DNA of 64,000 nucleotides from Paenibacillus tundrae (GCF_030812775.1 NZ_JAUSTI010000007.1:248001-312000); one strand, 5' to 3'; shown: positions 17,597 to 27,250, counted from the first letter of the stretch. Numbers and translations are program-made. The notes: generated from the letters alone by a model not told the origin.

Positions 17597-18772
17597 TTAC
17601 TCTGTGCCCTGCTCTGGTATGCCTTGAGGACCTATGGACTTCCCTGTACGTGTCACAAGCGCCTCCACTTTCACCTGAACATCCATGGTAGAAAAAAGTT
17701 CGTCCCAGTTCTTTTGCTGCGCGTTCCATTGCTTGGGGTAATGTCTGCGGAATTCAGTAGCAAACTGGAAAAAATCCGTCTTTAGCTGTTTCTGTGCCAT
17801 GACTAAAGCTTTCTCCGCTAGCTCTTTCAAATGCTCTGACCATGCTTGATCCAATTCATTCAATATGGACGGATCGGTTAAATTACCATCGGTCGTGTTA
17901 AGTACAACTTCTCCTTTAGACTTCACATCTACCTGCATACGCCATTCATTGTTAATGATCTTAGGGGTTAAGACGGTATGCATTTCAATTGGTCTTATGG
18001 AGAAGGAGCCCTCCATATTTTTCACCTGAACCGGCATGATAATATTTTCCAGCTCGTTCGCAAGCAACAGAATGCCCACACTCATCGGTTCTGTTACTGT
18101 TTTAACATAGTGATCATTTTTATATAGGCTTAAACCTTTAATATATGGAGTAGAATCGTATCGATCTTTCCCCGGATCTGGTGGTAACATTAACATTCGT
18201 GACAGTGTAGCGGAACGGCTTGGTCCTTCAACGGACTGGGCGAGTTCAAGTACCGTCACCCGTGTACCCAGTTTCATATTGGCCATTTCACGCAAGGATT
18301 CTGCTGAGCTTCTTTCGAGGGGATCAAGCAAAGCTAGGATATCCTTAGCAGAATCGCTAGTGGAAAAGACGTAGGCATGTTCGCGGAATTGAGGATATCG
18401 AAGTAGAAAATCGATGTATTGGCGTAAGCCCTGTTTGCCAGCATGTTCACTAATAACAATGACCTCGCAATGTCCCCAGAACATATTACGAGGTACTTTT
18501 CTTTGCAAGCGATTCAGAGCTTCGGCTACAGTACTCCCTTCAGCTGTTCGAGTCATCGTCACGCCGCTGGGGCTTGCCTCACTGCCTCCCGATGATCCCC
18601 CGCCCGCCTTTCGTGGAATAAAAATCTGAGAAGTCAATTGATATCGCTCATCCTCATAGTCGATGCCTGTCGCGAGCACAATCGCCAAATCGTTAACTTC
18701 AAGCCGATCCCAGCATCCGGACAGCACGATGCTGCTAAGAAATATAGCGAATATAGATATCACTTTCCGCAT
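17597..18772 (-). CDS. Ger(x)C family spore germination lipoprotein (C subunit)
   Basis: 391 residues. It begins with a lipoprotein signal: basic start, hydrophobic helix and lipobox VLSGC with Cys at about residue 20, followed by WDR typical of GerAC. The rest fits the three-domain GerAC fold, with DLAIVLATGID early and segments such as GHCEVIVISEHAGKQGLRQY. In the spore inner membrane it forms the germinant receptor with the A and B subunits encoded just upstream. The start ATG overlaps the end of the B gene by 13 nt and GGAGG precedes it. The germinant cannot be told from the sequence. Confidence 0.93.
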   Translation of the reverse strand: MRKVISIFAIFLSSIVLSGCWDRLEVNDLAIVLATGIDYEDERYQLTSQIFIPRKAGGGSSGGSEASPSGVTMTRTAEGSTVAEALNRLQRKVPRNMFWGHCEVIVISEHAGKQGLRQYIDFLLRYPQFREHAYVFSTSDSAKDILALLDPLERSSAESLREMANMKLGTRVTVLELAQSVEGPSRSATLSRMLMLPPDPGKDRYDSTPYIKGLSLYKNDHYVKTVTEPMSVGILLLANELENIIMPVQVKNMEGSFSIRPIEMHTVLTPKIINNEWRMQVDVKSKGEVVLNTTDGNLTDPSILNELDQAWSEHLKELAEKALVMAQKQLKTDFFQFATEFRRHYPKQWNAQQKNWDELFSTMDVQVKVEALVTRTGKSIGPQGIPEQGTE

Positions 18773-19902
18773 TCTGTTCCCTCCGAACTAGCCTTAGCTC
18801 CATCTCCGCGATTGCGTTTCCACATCGTTTTGAGCAAGGCTATACCATACAAGATCGCCGGAAAAGCGAGCAACAGCACCAAAGTATATACATTTGCTGA
18901 AGAGCTGATAAGATTGGCAGCACTTGCTGTATCGGATACAATCCAATAGGCAAAAACCATACATAAAAATGCGAGTGGTACTACAACAGGTCTATAGTCA
19001 TTCAACCCAAACCACTCTGCGGTGGATGTCGCAAAAATATAGAGAAATACAGAAATTTTGACGAAAATCCCAAAGATCCATATCGCAATAATAATGGACT
19101 CAATATGCTGGAGAAAGTCAGCAATCGTAATATATCGTGCAGCAATCATAACAGGATAAGCAAAACTATCGGTTAAGTCTCCGATCAGAAATAAACAGAT
19201 GAGATTGGTTACCGTCATAGCAACCGTTGTAAATAGAAGCGAGAACAGCATCGTTCTGGTTAAACCCTTTTTACGATTCACGTAAGGTAACATAAACGCC
19301 AATACAATATATTCACTGAACCAAGCCGCAGGCGCAACAGCCCCTTTTAGACTTGGCACTATTCCTCTTTCCATAAAAGGCAGCATTTCTGCCGGCTTGA
19401 GTTCCTTCGTAAGCAAGACAAAGATCAGGCATAGAAGCACAACCACCAACGTGACAAACACCTGAGAGGTACGCCCCACCACTTCGATACCCAATCTAAC
19501 ATTGATCATACAGACCACAACCATCGTACCCATAATCACGAACAAGGGTGTCTTAGGCAGAGCGTTACTTGCAATAAACTCACCATATCCACGAATAATT
19601 AAGCCTGTTAAATGTGGCAGGAAACCAAGATACAACAGCCCCAATAATTTGCCTGGGAACCATCCTATAATGAGCGTAGAAGACTGCATAATCGTTTTGC
19701 CTGGATATAGCCGTTCAAGTCCAAGCGATATCCCTATGGTCGCAAGGCCAACGAGTGATCCCCAGATGGGCGAGATCCACATGTCATGTCCTGCATAATG
19801 CATCGTTATACCAGGGACGGATAAGATGGATGTGGCCAGAATGGCGGGAAAGATCATGAACGCTAATTGAGTGACAGATATTTTCCCCTTCTCGGTCAAC
19901 AT
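18760..19902 (-). CDS. GerAB/ArcD/ProY family transporter, germinant receptor B subunit
   Basis: About 380 residues from the ATG at 19902, which has GGGGGAGG 9 nt upstream; the longer frame to 19977 overlaps the A gene and lacks a site. It starts GKISVTQLAFMIFPAILAT and has about ten hydrophobic helices, the amino-acid permease-like fold of GerB proteins that sense germinants in the spore inner membrane. It lies 38 bp after the gerA-type gene and overlaps the gerC-type gene, so the three are one operon. Confidence 0.93.
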   Translation of the reverse strand: MLTEKGKISVTQLAFMIFPAILATSILSVPGITMHYAGHDMWISPIWGSLVGLATIGISLGLERLYPGKTIMQSSTLIIGWFPGKLLGLLYLGFLPHLTGLIIRGYGEFIASNALPKTPLFVIMGTMVVVCMINVRLGIEVVGRTSQVFVTLVVVLLCLIFVLLTKELKPAEMLPFMERGIVPSLKGAVAPAAWFSEYIVLAFMLPYVNRKKGLTRTMLFSLLFTTVAMTVTNLICLFLIGDLTDSFAYPVMIAARYITIADFLQHIESIIIAIWIFGIFVKISVFLYIFATSTAEWFGLNDYRPVVVPLAFLCMVFAYWIVSDTASAANLISSSANVYTLVLLLAFPAILYGIALLKTMWKRNRGDGAKASSEGTECGK

Positions 19903-19940
19903 AGCACGTCGCCTCCCCCTGTTGTGTAATCCATTCCAGT

Positions 19941-21344
19941 CTAACGGGATTTGTTCTCTTGCGTTGGTCGCCACCATACATCCTTGAGCTTCTGGGCTGA
20001 CGTTGGTGTTGCAGGGGATAGATACGGTGCACCAAAGGAGCGTAAACTGCTTAAGTGAATCACAATCAGGATCACCCCGAGCATTACACCGATTAAGCCA
20101 AGTGTGCCAGCCATCAGCATAATTGGAAAGCGTAATAGACGTGCCGCAATGCTGGCAGCATATCTTGGGATCATAAACGACGCAATTCCTGTAATCGCCA
20201 CGATAATGATCATTGGAGCCGAGACAATTCCCGCAGTTGTTGCAGCTTGGCCGATAATTAATGCGCCTACAATGCTCACAGCCGCACCCACCTGTTTAGG
20301 TAGCCGAATGCCAGCCTCTCGTAATGCTTCAAAGGAAATTTCCATAATGAGCGCTTCAACAAGTGCTGGAAAAGGAATCTCTTCCCGTGCTTTTGCAATA
20401 CTAAGCAGCAGAACGGTTGGAACCATTTCCTGATGAAATGTGGTTATTGCTACATAAGCCGAAGGAAGCAGCAGAGACAATGCATAGAAGATGTAGCGTA
20501 GCCAGCGAACAAATACACTCATGAACATATTTTGATAATAATCCTCAGGGGACTGCAGCATGGAAAACAAAGTGACCGGGGCTATTAAACTAAATGGAGT
20601 GCCATCGATCAGCAGTGCAAACTTTCCTTCTAACAGATTAGCAGTGACCACATCCGGGCGCTCCGTTGCAATCATCTGTGGAAAGGGCGAGAAGCGCTGA
20701 TCGATAATTCCCTCCTCTATGTATTGGCTTTCTAACACGTCTTGTACTTTCAACTGTGCCAAACGAGCTTCTATTTCTTGTAACAATTTAGGATCTATGA
20801 TGCCTTCCAGATAAGCAAGTGTAACCTGCGTGCCTGTATACTCCCCCATGGTTCGCATCTGTAGCTTAAGCGCTGGTGTTTTGATTCTCATTCGAAGTAA
20901 AGATAGATTCGTACTTAATGATTCGGTAAAACCATCCCGTGAACCTCGAACTGTAGACTCAGCTGCTGGCTCCTCCGGCGTTCGGCTGGGAACTTGGTAC
21001 AAGGGATAAAGTGTGCCCGGTACTTCGCCATCGATCAGGATAAGCGCTTGTCCTTCCATCACCGCCTGAACTGCTTGGCTTAGAGCAAGAATGGTCTTAG
21101 ATGAAGCCATCGGAACCTGCGTAGGCTCTGTATTTCTTTTCATGCCCATAAGCGGCTCTAACACATGACGTTCAAGCCGATCCGTATCACAGAGCCCGAC
21201 ACAGTACACACATAGCGCAGTAGTCTGACAGGCCGTATGGAACGAATGAAATATAACATCGGAACATCCGGCAAATGTGGTGCGCAGAGTAGCTTCATCT
21301 TCTATTAATTTTCCGGTCAGTAATGTTTTCTCTGACGTGCTCAT
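19941..21344 (-). CDS. GerA family spore germination protein, germinant receptor A subunit
   Basis: 467 residues, ATG at 21344 with GGAGG upstream. A soluble N-terminal region (about 1-240) is followed by the conserved PDVVTANLLEGKFALLIDGTP segment and a membrane domain with about five helices, including EISFEALREAGIRLPKQVG, a hallmark of GerA proteins. Forms a germinant receptor with the B and C subunits downstream. The N-terminal domain lacks a long repeat-rich extension. The operon reads A-B-C-small membrane protein. Confidence 0.93.
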   Translation of the reverse strand: MSTSEKTLLTGKLIEDEATLRTTFAGCSDVIFHSFHTACQTTALCVYCVGLCDTDRLERHVLEPLMGMKRNTEPTQVPMASSKTILALSQAVQAVMEGQALILIDGEVPGTLYPLYQVPSRTPEEPAAESTVRGSRDGFTESLSTNLSLLRMRIKTPALKLQMRTMGEYTGTQVTLAYLEGIIDPKLLQEIEARLAQLKVQDVLESQYIEEGIIDQRFSPFPQMIATERPDVVTANLLEGKFALLIDGTPFSLIAPVTLFSMLQSPEDYYQNMFMSVFVRWLRYIFYALSLLLPSAYVAITTFHQEMVPTVLLLSIAKAREEIPFPALVEALIMEISFEALREAGIRLPKQVGAAVSIVGALIIGQAATTAGIVSAPMIIIVAITGIASFMIPRYAASIAARLLRFPIMLMAGTLGLIGVMLGVILIVIHLSSLRSFGAPYLSPATPTSAQKLKDVWWRPTQENKSR

Positions 21345-21506
21345 GGTGTGTCCTCCAGATGCGTGACGTGATTCAAATATTCATAGTTAACGACAGCATG
21401 TCCTTCTGAAAACACATTTATACGCTTCTATTTCTCCTCACTGCGCTCTCTTTGTTCGAGTGAGATGTTGAGTAATTGCTATACGTTCTTCCAAATCGCA
21501 TAACAG

Positions 21507-21528
21507 AAAAAAGCCGCCCTATGGCGGC
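21507..21528 (-). terminator. Terminator after the SPL-type radical SAM gene
   Basis: GCCGCC / GGCGGC hairpin with a 4-nt loop, followed by six T on the minus strand, 21 bp downstream of the gene at 21550-22377. Confidence 0.85.
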
Positions 21529-21549
21529 AGTTCAATCTATAAAACACAA

Positions 21550-22377
21550 CTAACCTAAGAAGGCTTCTTCCTTTGAAACACGAACCATTTCTTCTGGGAA
21601 AACAGTCTTGAAATACTTCTCCACATTCCGGTGGATGTTCGGACGATACCATTTCTCCAGATCGTGTTCTTTAAAAAGTTCAGGCATACCGAGCGATTTG
21701 GAACGTCTACCACTTGCACCATCGCCAATGTTCAACGTATCAATCCAGATATGATCAACGATACCTAGTAGCTTCTTAGGGAAATCTGGCGTGAACGGTA
21801 ATACCGGCGAGATGGAAGCCTGCGTAGGTATCCCTGCTTGATGCATCTCCTGCAAAGCCTTCATTCGTAGTCGAATCCCGGGTGCATAGGGTGCAAATAT
21901 TTGTTTTACATCCTCTCGGTCAGTCTCCACGGTCATCGAAACGATAACATGGCTTCGCTTCGTTAGTTCCTTAATCAGATCAATATCACGTGTAACCAAT
22001 GGACTGCGTGTCTGAATCTGAAGGTGATCCGGGGGACATTCCATCATCGCTTCCAACACACCACGTGTAATCTGGGCTTGGCGTTCAATCGGCTGGTAAG
22101 GATCTGTTGCTGAAGACATAAACAAATGAATTGGTTTGTTTTTCGCACGAAGCTTCTTCCATTCTTTTGCATAGTTCTCAGCTGCATTTATTTTCACATC
22201 GACCCATTCACCCCAAGGAATGTCCTTAAACCTCTGAATGGGCATCTCTCGAACATAACAATATTGACATGAGAAGGCACAACCACTATATGGATTAAGT
22301 GAATGCGTGAATCCCACGTTTAAGTAGCCTTTTGCTTCCGTCAATATCTGTTTAGCTAAGATTTCCGTAGTTTTCAC
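21550..22377 (-). CDS. SPL-family radical SAM protein
   Basis: 275 residues starting at a GTG (22377) with AAGGGGG upstream. The radical SAM cluster motif GCAFSCQYC (C-x3-C-x2-C) is at about residues 32-40, preceded by the SLNPYSG typical of spore photoproduct lyase-like proteins. Then FMSSATDPYQPIE and ETDREDVKQIFAPYAPG appear. It belongs to the SplB-like/Rv2578c-type radical SAM group (SPASM-free, shorter than true SplB at about 340 residues). The substrate is unknown; a role in DNA repair is possible by homology only. Confidence 0.85.
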   Translation of the reverse strand: MKTTEILAKQILTEAKGYLNVGFTHSLNPYSGCAFSCQYCYVREMPIQRFKDIPWGEWVDVKINAAENYAKEWKKLRAKNKPIHLFMSSATDPYQPIERQAQITRGVLEAMMECPPDHLQIQTRSPLVTRDIDLIKELTKRSHVIVSMTVETDREDVKQIFAPYAPGIRLRMKALQEMHQAGIPTQASISPVLPFTPDFPKKLLGIVDHIWIDTLNIGDGASGRRSKSLGMPELFKEHDLEKWYRPNIHRNVEKYFKTVFPEEMVRVSKEEAFLG

Positions 22378-22423
22378 GTATCTGTTACCCCCTTATTGGG
22401 CTTGGAATACCCACATGTACTGT

Positions 22424-22837
22424 TCAGTCTTGTAGAAAGCTACGATACATGCTCTCAGACATATGCCATTACTCATCTTGAACAAAATATTCGTTAATTC
22501 ACAGGTTCACATCCATAGATTCCCCACAGACAGGAGATTTAGGCACAAGGTTTGTTGGTATCTTACAATTAACCGTCTGCTCTACCATCTTCTTTACCAG
22601 TTCTTCATTATCATACAGTGTATCATGGCATCCCTTTTCGCATTGCAAATACCCATAATTACCCTGAATCTCAAATATGGAGCTGGAAGCAACCCCTACC
22701 TTCTCGAATTGACTCTCAACATTAGTCGAAATCACAAAATGCTTATTATTCTTCACTAGCTCATACAAATCCAGATAGAGTTGTGTTGTGCCTGTGTCGT
22801 AACGATTCAGTTGGATATATCGCGCCCAGTAAGCCAA
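22424..22837 (-). pseudogene. Decayed Sir2-type NAD-dependent deacetylase fragment
   Basis: Minus-strand frame recognisable as the C-terminal half of a bacterial sirtuin: FVISTNVESQFEKVG, then IFEIQGNYGYLQCEKGC, a zinc-site Cys pair later (KSPVCGESMDVNL), followed in the same frame by two stops at positions where sirtuins read an Arg and a Gly (NL-stop-INEYFVQDE-stop-WHM), ending with a YRSFLQD-like tail at 22424. The 5' half with the Rossmann-fold GAGIS motif is absent. The Arg codon is probably CGA changed to TGA. Confidence 0.75.
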
Positions 22838-22896
22838 CTAGCACACACCATTTATAGTTTTATATAAAACAAATATATTAAAAATAGTTCAACCCA

Positions 22897-23199
22897 TTAA
22901 AATTCAATCTTCTGAAGTAAGCTCATCACGGTCTTCTTTTCATCTAATGAGAACTTCTCATATATCTTCTCAATAAGACGATGGGATATCTCCTCAAACT
23001 CTTCCCGTAGATCATGCCCTTTCGCTGTAAGAGATTAACGATAGATCCGCGTATCTTTCAGATCTTTCTCTTTGTGAATGTATCCTATCTTCACCAGTTT
23101 ATCGACCAAAACTGTTACGATTGACTTGTCTCGATCAATTAACTTGGACAACTCTTGCATCGTAAGGCTATCGCTTTGATTAATCCATAGTAACATCAT
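22897..23199 (-). pseudogene. Decayed MarR family regulator
   Basis: Minus-strand frame with a MarR winged-helix pattern: LTMQELSKLIDRDKSIVTVLVDKLVKIG, then a wing KDLKDTRIYR interrupted by TAA exactly where MarR proteins continue with the LSLT-KG strand, then SLTAKGHDLREEFEEIS and a final helix. The N-terminal dimerisation helix is missing upstream. One in-frame stop plus the 5' loss indicate a dead gene. Confidence 0.75.
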
Positions 23200-23226
23200 A
23201 ATTAACGTTCAAGGAGAATCTATGAA

Positions 23227-23756
23227 ATGAAGAAAAGTAACCTTGCATATGTCATCCTGCTCGCCCTTGTATTCGGAGGAATTATATGGAAATTGATGAA
23301 TGATAACAGGACTATTGTCACAACCCTAGACAGTTATTTCTGAACCAAATCGGCAATACGTCGATCACCTCCATCGAAGTAACGCATTACGTCCTAGATC
23401 AATCATCCAAAGTCACTGTGACAAATCAAAACCAGATCAATACCCTACTTCACGAGTTCAAGGATAAGAGAGTAGAAGAACCTAGCACACCTGTTGCACC
23501 TAACACGGAAGATTATTTCCGCATTCATATAAAAAGTGATACGAATAGCCTCATAAATGTTGTATTATGTCCGAATGATGTGATTCAGGTATTCAATGAG
23601 ATGTCGCACAATAAGTCGGATGAAGTTACGGGCACTCACCATATGGTAAACCAGATCAACACTCAACTCTTCGTCGATTATTCCATTCATGATATCAAAA
23701 ATAACCTCGGATTGATGATTGCTCATCTTCAGAGGTTATTGGGTTGGGATCTTTGA
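23227..23756 (+). pseudogene. Frameshifted membrane-anchored small protein of unknown family
   Basis: The first frame starts at the ATG at 23227 (AAGGAG upstream) and encodes a lysine start and one hydrophobic helix (LAYVILLALVFGGIIW), ending at a TGA at about 23340. The next frame continues without a gap (NQIGNTSITSIEVTHYVLD ... GLMIAHLQRLLGWDL) to 23756. Restoring one T in the TTATTTCTG stretch near 23335 joins both into a single protein of about 176 residues. I do not recognise the family. It is either a real one-base deletion or a sequencing error; its decayed neighbours favour a real lesion. Confidence 0.65.
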
Positions 23757-23795
23757 CGTATAGCGTTACTGTAGTGTAACGAATGAGAGCTTGTT

Positions 23796-24362
23796 TCATC
23801 GAGCTTTAAAGCCGTTGTAGAACGTATCCACCACGAGCGCTGCAGCCGATTTTCTAGCGATATGTCCATCAGCAACTTGCTGCCAGGTAAGAAAAAGAAT
23901 CGAATACAAAACATCAATAATCCAATTACGATTCACATCCTGACGGAAATATCCGCTTTGTTGCAGCATACTAACCGCTTCCAAGACAGGCTCTCTTAGC
24001 TTCTGATCCGCACTTTCAATGTCCGGATTATAGTTTACAGAAGAATCATGTCCCAGGAAATAAATCTTATCTCCAAGTGGAATAAGGGCTTCAATTAAGT
24101 TCGGGAAATACTCCTCACAGTTCTCTTCAGTCAGCGGGAATTCCCGAATCTTCTCACTAACAACTTCAATGGCACGGAACCCCAGATGAATCATGAGCTG
24201 TTCTCTGCTCTCCACATACCGGTGCAATGTTGCAATTCCGATGCCGGCTGCATTAGCAATATCATTCATCGAGGCGTTAGGCTTCTCGATAAGCAGCTTG
24301 GTTGCTTCATCAAGTATGGCGTTCAGCCGTGTTTGTTTCATGGATGACATTTCTTTTTTCAT
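23796..24362 (-). CDS. TetR/AcrR family regulator
   Basis: 188 residues, ATG at 24362 with GAGGTG upstream. N-terminal helix-turn-helix about residues 25-50 (MNDIANAAGIGIATLHRYVESREQLMIHL, TetR_N). The C-terminal ligand domain is not assignable. The GIGIATLHRYV recognition helix is typical of TetR. The gene it controls is not obvious; it sits alone, 80 bp after the acetyltransferase gene. Confidence 0.88.
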   Translation of the reverse strand: MKKEMSSMKQTRLNAILDEATKLLIEKPNASMNDIANAAGIGIATLHRYVESREQLMIHLGFRAIEVVSEKIREFPLTEENCEEYFPNLIEALIPLGDKIYFLGHDSSVNYNPDIESADQKLREPVLEAVSMLQQSGYFRQDVNRNWIIDVLYSILFLTWQQVADGHIARKSAAALVVDTFYNGFKAR

Positions 24363-24442
24363 GTTCGTACACCTCAGGGGAATATGGATATTTAATGTGT
24401 CCGCATCTCATTGCCCAGTATACCATAATCTAGAGCTATGCT

Positions 24443-25051
24443 TTATTTCAGCTTTTTCACCATTCTGTATAAGGATATCGCGGGTTTATTCACTTCGGAT
24501 GTGACCTCATAACCGAGTCTGGCATAAAGTTTGGCCGCTAGATGATTTTCTTTTTTCACAGTGAGCGAACATAGGCTGAATCCCTGCTTGATTGCTTGTG
24601 TTTCCGCATGATGAATAAGCTGTGATCCGATCCCCATCCCTCTGCTCTCCGGCATAGCAGCAAGTGTGGCAATATGGAACTCTCCTGCAAATCCTTCCTT
24701 CAAGGTAATTGTAGATAATAACGCTCTTGGGTGTAACAAGCTATAACCAATTAGAGCTAGTTTTCGATGAGAAAACAGTTGTTTTACCGTAGAACTGACC
24801 AGCTTATCCAGAACCGTTATTGGTAAACAGGTAATCATGCCGAGTGTTGAATCACCCATTTTCGCTTCATAAGCATATTGATGACTAAATCGATTATTTC
24901 TAGACTTCCATAACTTACGGAAGGTAGCATCAACGACGCTCTGCCTGCTCGACCCCGCTATGGTATGGGCAATCTCCCCCACAGCCATTAAATTAAGCTT
25001 AGCTCCTGCAAGTGAGTGCGGGTTGGCTTGTACGATGGAAATGTTGGTCAT
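24443..25051 (-). CDS. GNAT family N-acetyltransferase
   Basis: About 202 residues from the ATG at 25051 (AGGAG 8 nt upstream). The acetyl-CoA binding motif A is visible: LAAMPESRGMGIGSQLIHHAETQA (R-x-x-G-x-G/A), followed by SLTVKKENHLAAKLYARLGYEV, typical of RimI/GNAT folds. The N-terminal half is more divergent. The substrate cannot be predicted. It precedes the TetR gene on the same strand. Confidence 0.87.
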   Translation of the reverse strand: MTNISIVQANPHSLAGAKLNLMAVGEIAHTIAGSSRQSVVDATFRKLWKSRNNRFSHQYAYEAKMGDSTLGMITCLPITVLDKLVSSTVKQLFSHRKLALIGYSLLHPRALLSTITLKEGFAGEFHIATLAAMPESRGMGIGSQLIHHAETQAIKQGFSLCSLTVKKENHLAAKLYARLGYEVTSEVNKPAISLYRMVKKLK

Positions 25052-25135
25052 ATGAATCACTCCTATGATCATTAATGATAAGGATATCATTCGGTTGCGA
25101 ATGCTCGCGCCGCTATGCTATGTGCTATTCACCAT

Positions 25136-25372
25136 CTATTTAGTACCAAGATCTATACCTTCAATTTGGATATGGATTGTACTAATCGGTAATCCTGTGA
25201 AATTCTCTACGGCTGCTCTCACATTCTCCTGCAGATCTCTGCACACTTCCTGCATTCGGATCCCATACCGCACAATCACACTTAATTGAATATCTAATCC
25301 TGTGTCCTGTTCTCTTAGTTCGATGCCGTTATATATACGGTTGCCAGTCAATTTTTGTGCAAGTGACTCCAC
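25136..25372 (-). pseudogene. 5'-truncated Asp23/Gls24 family protein
   Basis: 78-residue frame matching the Asp23/Gls24 domain from its middle onward: ESLAQKLTGNRIYNGIEL, then LDIQLSVIVRYGIRMQEVC, VRAAVENFTGLPISTIHIQIEG. Family members usually have about 25 more residues with an IADEVV-type first helix, which are missing. The frame extends a few codons upstream (to about 25411) without an ATG; a GTG at about 25375 is possible. It may be a remnant or a short variant. Confidence 0.6.
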
Positions 25373-25471
25373 AATCCCGGTACGTTTTGAATCAACATCG
25401 TCTCCATCCCCTTTATAAAACTTTTCGTACTACATGCATTTTAGAGATGATGCTTGAACTTCCCTTTATAT

Positions 25472-25495
25472 AAATGATAGTTATTACTATCATTT
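25472..25495. promoter_or_regulatory. 24-bp palindrome, possible metal-regulator (Fur-family-like) operator
   Basis: AAATGATAG / CTATCATTT, a perfect inverted repeat around TTATTA, in an AT-rich region upstream of the truncated Asp23 frame. Its TGATA-TATCA arms recall Fur-type boxes, but the spacing is not the canonical 7-1-7. It may mark the promoter of a lost gene. Confidence 0.4.
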
Positions 25496-25571
25496 GATAA
25501 AATGATATTTCATTTATGTATATGAAGTCAACCAACTTAGTCAATCATTACAACAACATAACCAAAACAGA

Positions 25572-25608
25572 AAAAACAGACGTGAATTAGCTCACGTCTG
25601 TTTTTTTG
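25572..25608 (-). terminator. Strong bidirectional terminator after the alpha/beta hydrolase
   Basis: AACAGACGTGA / TCACGTCTGTT hairpin with T-runs on both strands (GTTTTTTT on plus, TGTTTTTT on minus), 10 bp downstream of the hydrolase gene. Confidence 0.9.
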
Positions 25609-25618
25609 AATCAATATA

Positions 25619-26518
25619 TTATGGCATATTTGGATCGACATTTGAAAATGCATCTTTCAGCTTATCACACATCAGATACCAAGCATCTTCTGCGATAGCT
25701 ATATCTCCATGATGTGTGAATCCATGTGGCACGTCTTCATACTGTTTGAAATGTACCTTCACACCTTGTTGCTTAAGTCTATCTGCATAGTTTCTTGCTT
25801 CGGCAGCGAGTGAATCCTTGCTCGCAGTAATAATTAGAGCCTCCGGCAAGCCCTCAAGAGACTCTGCGAACACAGGTGAAGCCAAAGGATTCTGAGCATC
25901 GACTGCATTATCCAAATACATTGCGTTAAACATTCTAGCCACTTCCGCAGGAATCGCTTCGGGGAAGCTTGGCTTCAGTGCAGGATCCGTGTGCAAATCA
26001 AGTGGCGGATAATCCAGTATCTGCAATACAAATGGCAGTTGATTCCCACGCTGCTTGTTCAACAAACACACAGCTGCTGCTAGGTTCCCTCCTGCACTAT
26101 GTCCTCCGATGGCCAGTTTCGCTGAATGAATCCCGAAGTCTTCTGGGTGCTCATGCACCCACACAGCTACGTCATAACATTCATGAACTGCTGTAGGAAA
26201 CTTATGCTCAGGAGCCAAACGGTAATCAATGTTGATGACTACACAACGAGCTTCATGTGCAATGAGTGGGCACCAAGGATCATCTCCTTCAGCATTCCCT
26301 GCAATAAAACCACCCCCATGCATATTAATAAATACAGGTAAGGGTGCGCCTGGATCGGGCTGAGGAGTATAAATCAAGACACGAGTTTCACCAACAGAGG
26401 TAGGAATGAATACTTCTTGACGTTGTACAGAGAAACTGGAGCTTGGTTTCAGCCCTGAATCAGTATCAATCGAATTCTCACGTATTTGAGTTATCATTTC
26501 TTGCTGTTCTTCATTCAT
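25619..26518 (-). CDS. Alpha/beta hydrolase (HSL-type carboxylesterase)
   Basis: About 299 residues from the ATG at 26518 (GGAG upstream). The hormone-sensitive-lipase family signatures are present: oxyanion-hole HGGGF (about residue 70), DYRLAPEHKFP, nucleophile elbow GGHSAGG (Ser near 150), a late Asp in the ASKDSL region and catalytic His in VPHGFTHHG. No signal peptide, so cytosolic; acts on small esters. The acetyltransferase gene ends 33 bp upstream on the same strand, so the two may form one transcript with the terminator at 25572-25608. Confidence 0.92.
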   Translation of the reverse strand: MNEEQQEMITQIRENSIDTDSGLKPSSSFSVQRQEVFIPTSVGETRVLIYTPQPDPGAPLPVFINMHGGGFIAGNAEGDDPWCPLIAHEARCVVINIDYRLAPEHKFPTAVHECYDVAVWVHEHPEDFGIHSAKLAIGGHSAGGNLAAAVCLLNKQRGNQLPFVLQILDYPPLDLHTDPALKPSFPEAIPAEVARMFNAMYLDNAVDAQNPLASPVFAESLEGLPEALIITASKDSLAAEARNYADRLKQQGVKVHFKQYEDVPHGFTHHGDIAIAEDAWYLMCDKLKDAFSNVDPNMP

Positions 26519-26551
26519 AGTCTTCACTCCATTCATTATTCATGGGGTTAA

Positions 26552-27139
26552 TCACTTTGAATCAGTCTGCACTTCGATTTCCTTAATAATCCGAGCCGGA
26601 TTGCCGCCAACGACTACGTTATCGGGGACATCCTTCGTCACAACCGCACCTGAAGCGATAACGACATTATGACCAATGTTTACGCCAGGGTTGATAATAG
26701 CTCTACCCCCAATCCAGACATTGTTGCCGAGGGTAACGGGTTTACCATACTCCGGTCCGGCTGCACGTTGAATAGGATCCAGTGGGTGTGTTGCCGTATA
26801 GATATGTACATCTGGTCCCATTAAGCAATGATCTCCGATTCGCACTTCACAGACATCGAGAATGGTGCAGTTAAAATTGGTATAGAAGTGGTTGCCAACA
26901 TGGATGTTATAGCCATAATCAAAATGAATATTTGGCTCCATGTATAGATGGTCCCCCGTTGACCCCAGCATTTCTTTTAACATCATAACACGAATTTCTC
27001 CATCAGACTCTGTCGTTTGATTGTACAACCGCGTCATTCTCCGGATCTGCTCTCTTTCTTGGCTCAGCTGAGGATCTGCAGCATTGTATAGCTCGCCAGC
27101 GAGCATTTTCTGTTTTTCTGTCTTAGAGATGGATTCCAT
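26552..27139 (-). CDS. maa: Maltose/galactoside-type O-acetyltransferase (left-handed beta-helix)
   Basis: 195 residues. It starts with the Maa domain ([21 protein letters not shown]) and continues as hexapeptide repeats (for example [47 protein letters not shown]). The catalytic His lies in TATHPLD. Transfers acetyl from acetyl-CoA to a sugar; the family is trimeric. ATG at 27139 with AAGGAG upstream. The exact sugar is unknown. Confidence 0.92.
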   Translation of the reverse strand: MESISKTEKQKMLAGELYNAADPQLSQEREQIRRMTRLYNQTTESDGEIRVMMLKEMLGSTGDHLYMEPNIHFDYGYNIHVGNHFYTNFNCTILDVCEVRIGDHCLMGPDVHIYTATHPLDPIQRAAGPEYGKPVTLGNNVWIGGRAIINPGVNIGHNVVIASGAVVTKDVPDNVVVGGNPARIIKEIEVQTDSK

Positions 27140-27250
27140 AGTTATAATAGCTCCTTCACTTGCGTAAATTTTAATATTTATAATACTTTTTAAATGTATT
27201 TTAATTATAGGCTGAATATGTAATAAATCAAGTCTTCCATCCCTGAAATA

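Noticed and set aside
17300-17785. 161-residue plus-strand frame over the end of the germination operon
   Set aside because: It lies antisense to a small membrane protein and the GerC-type gene and has no recognisable domain.
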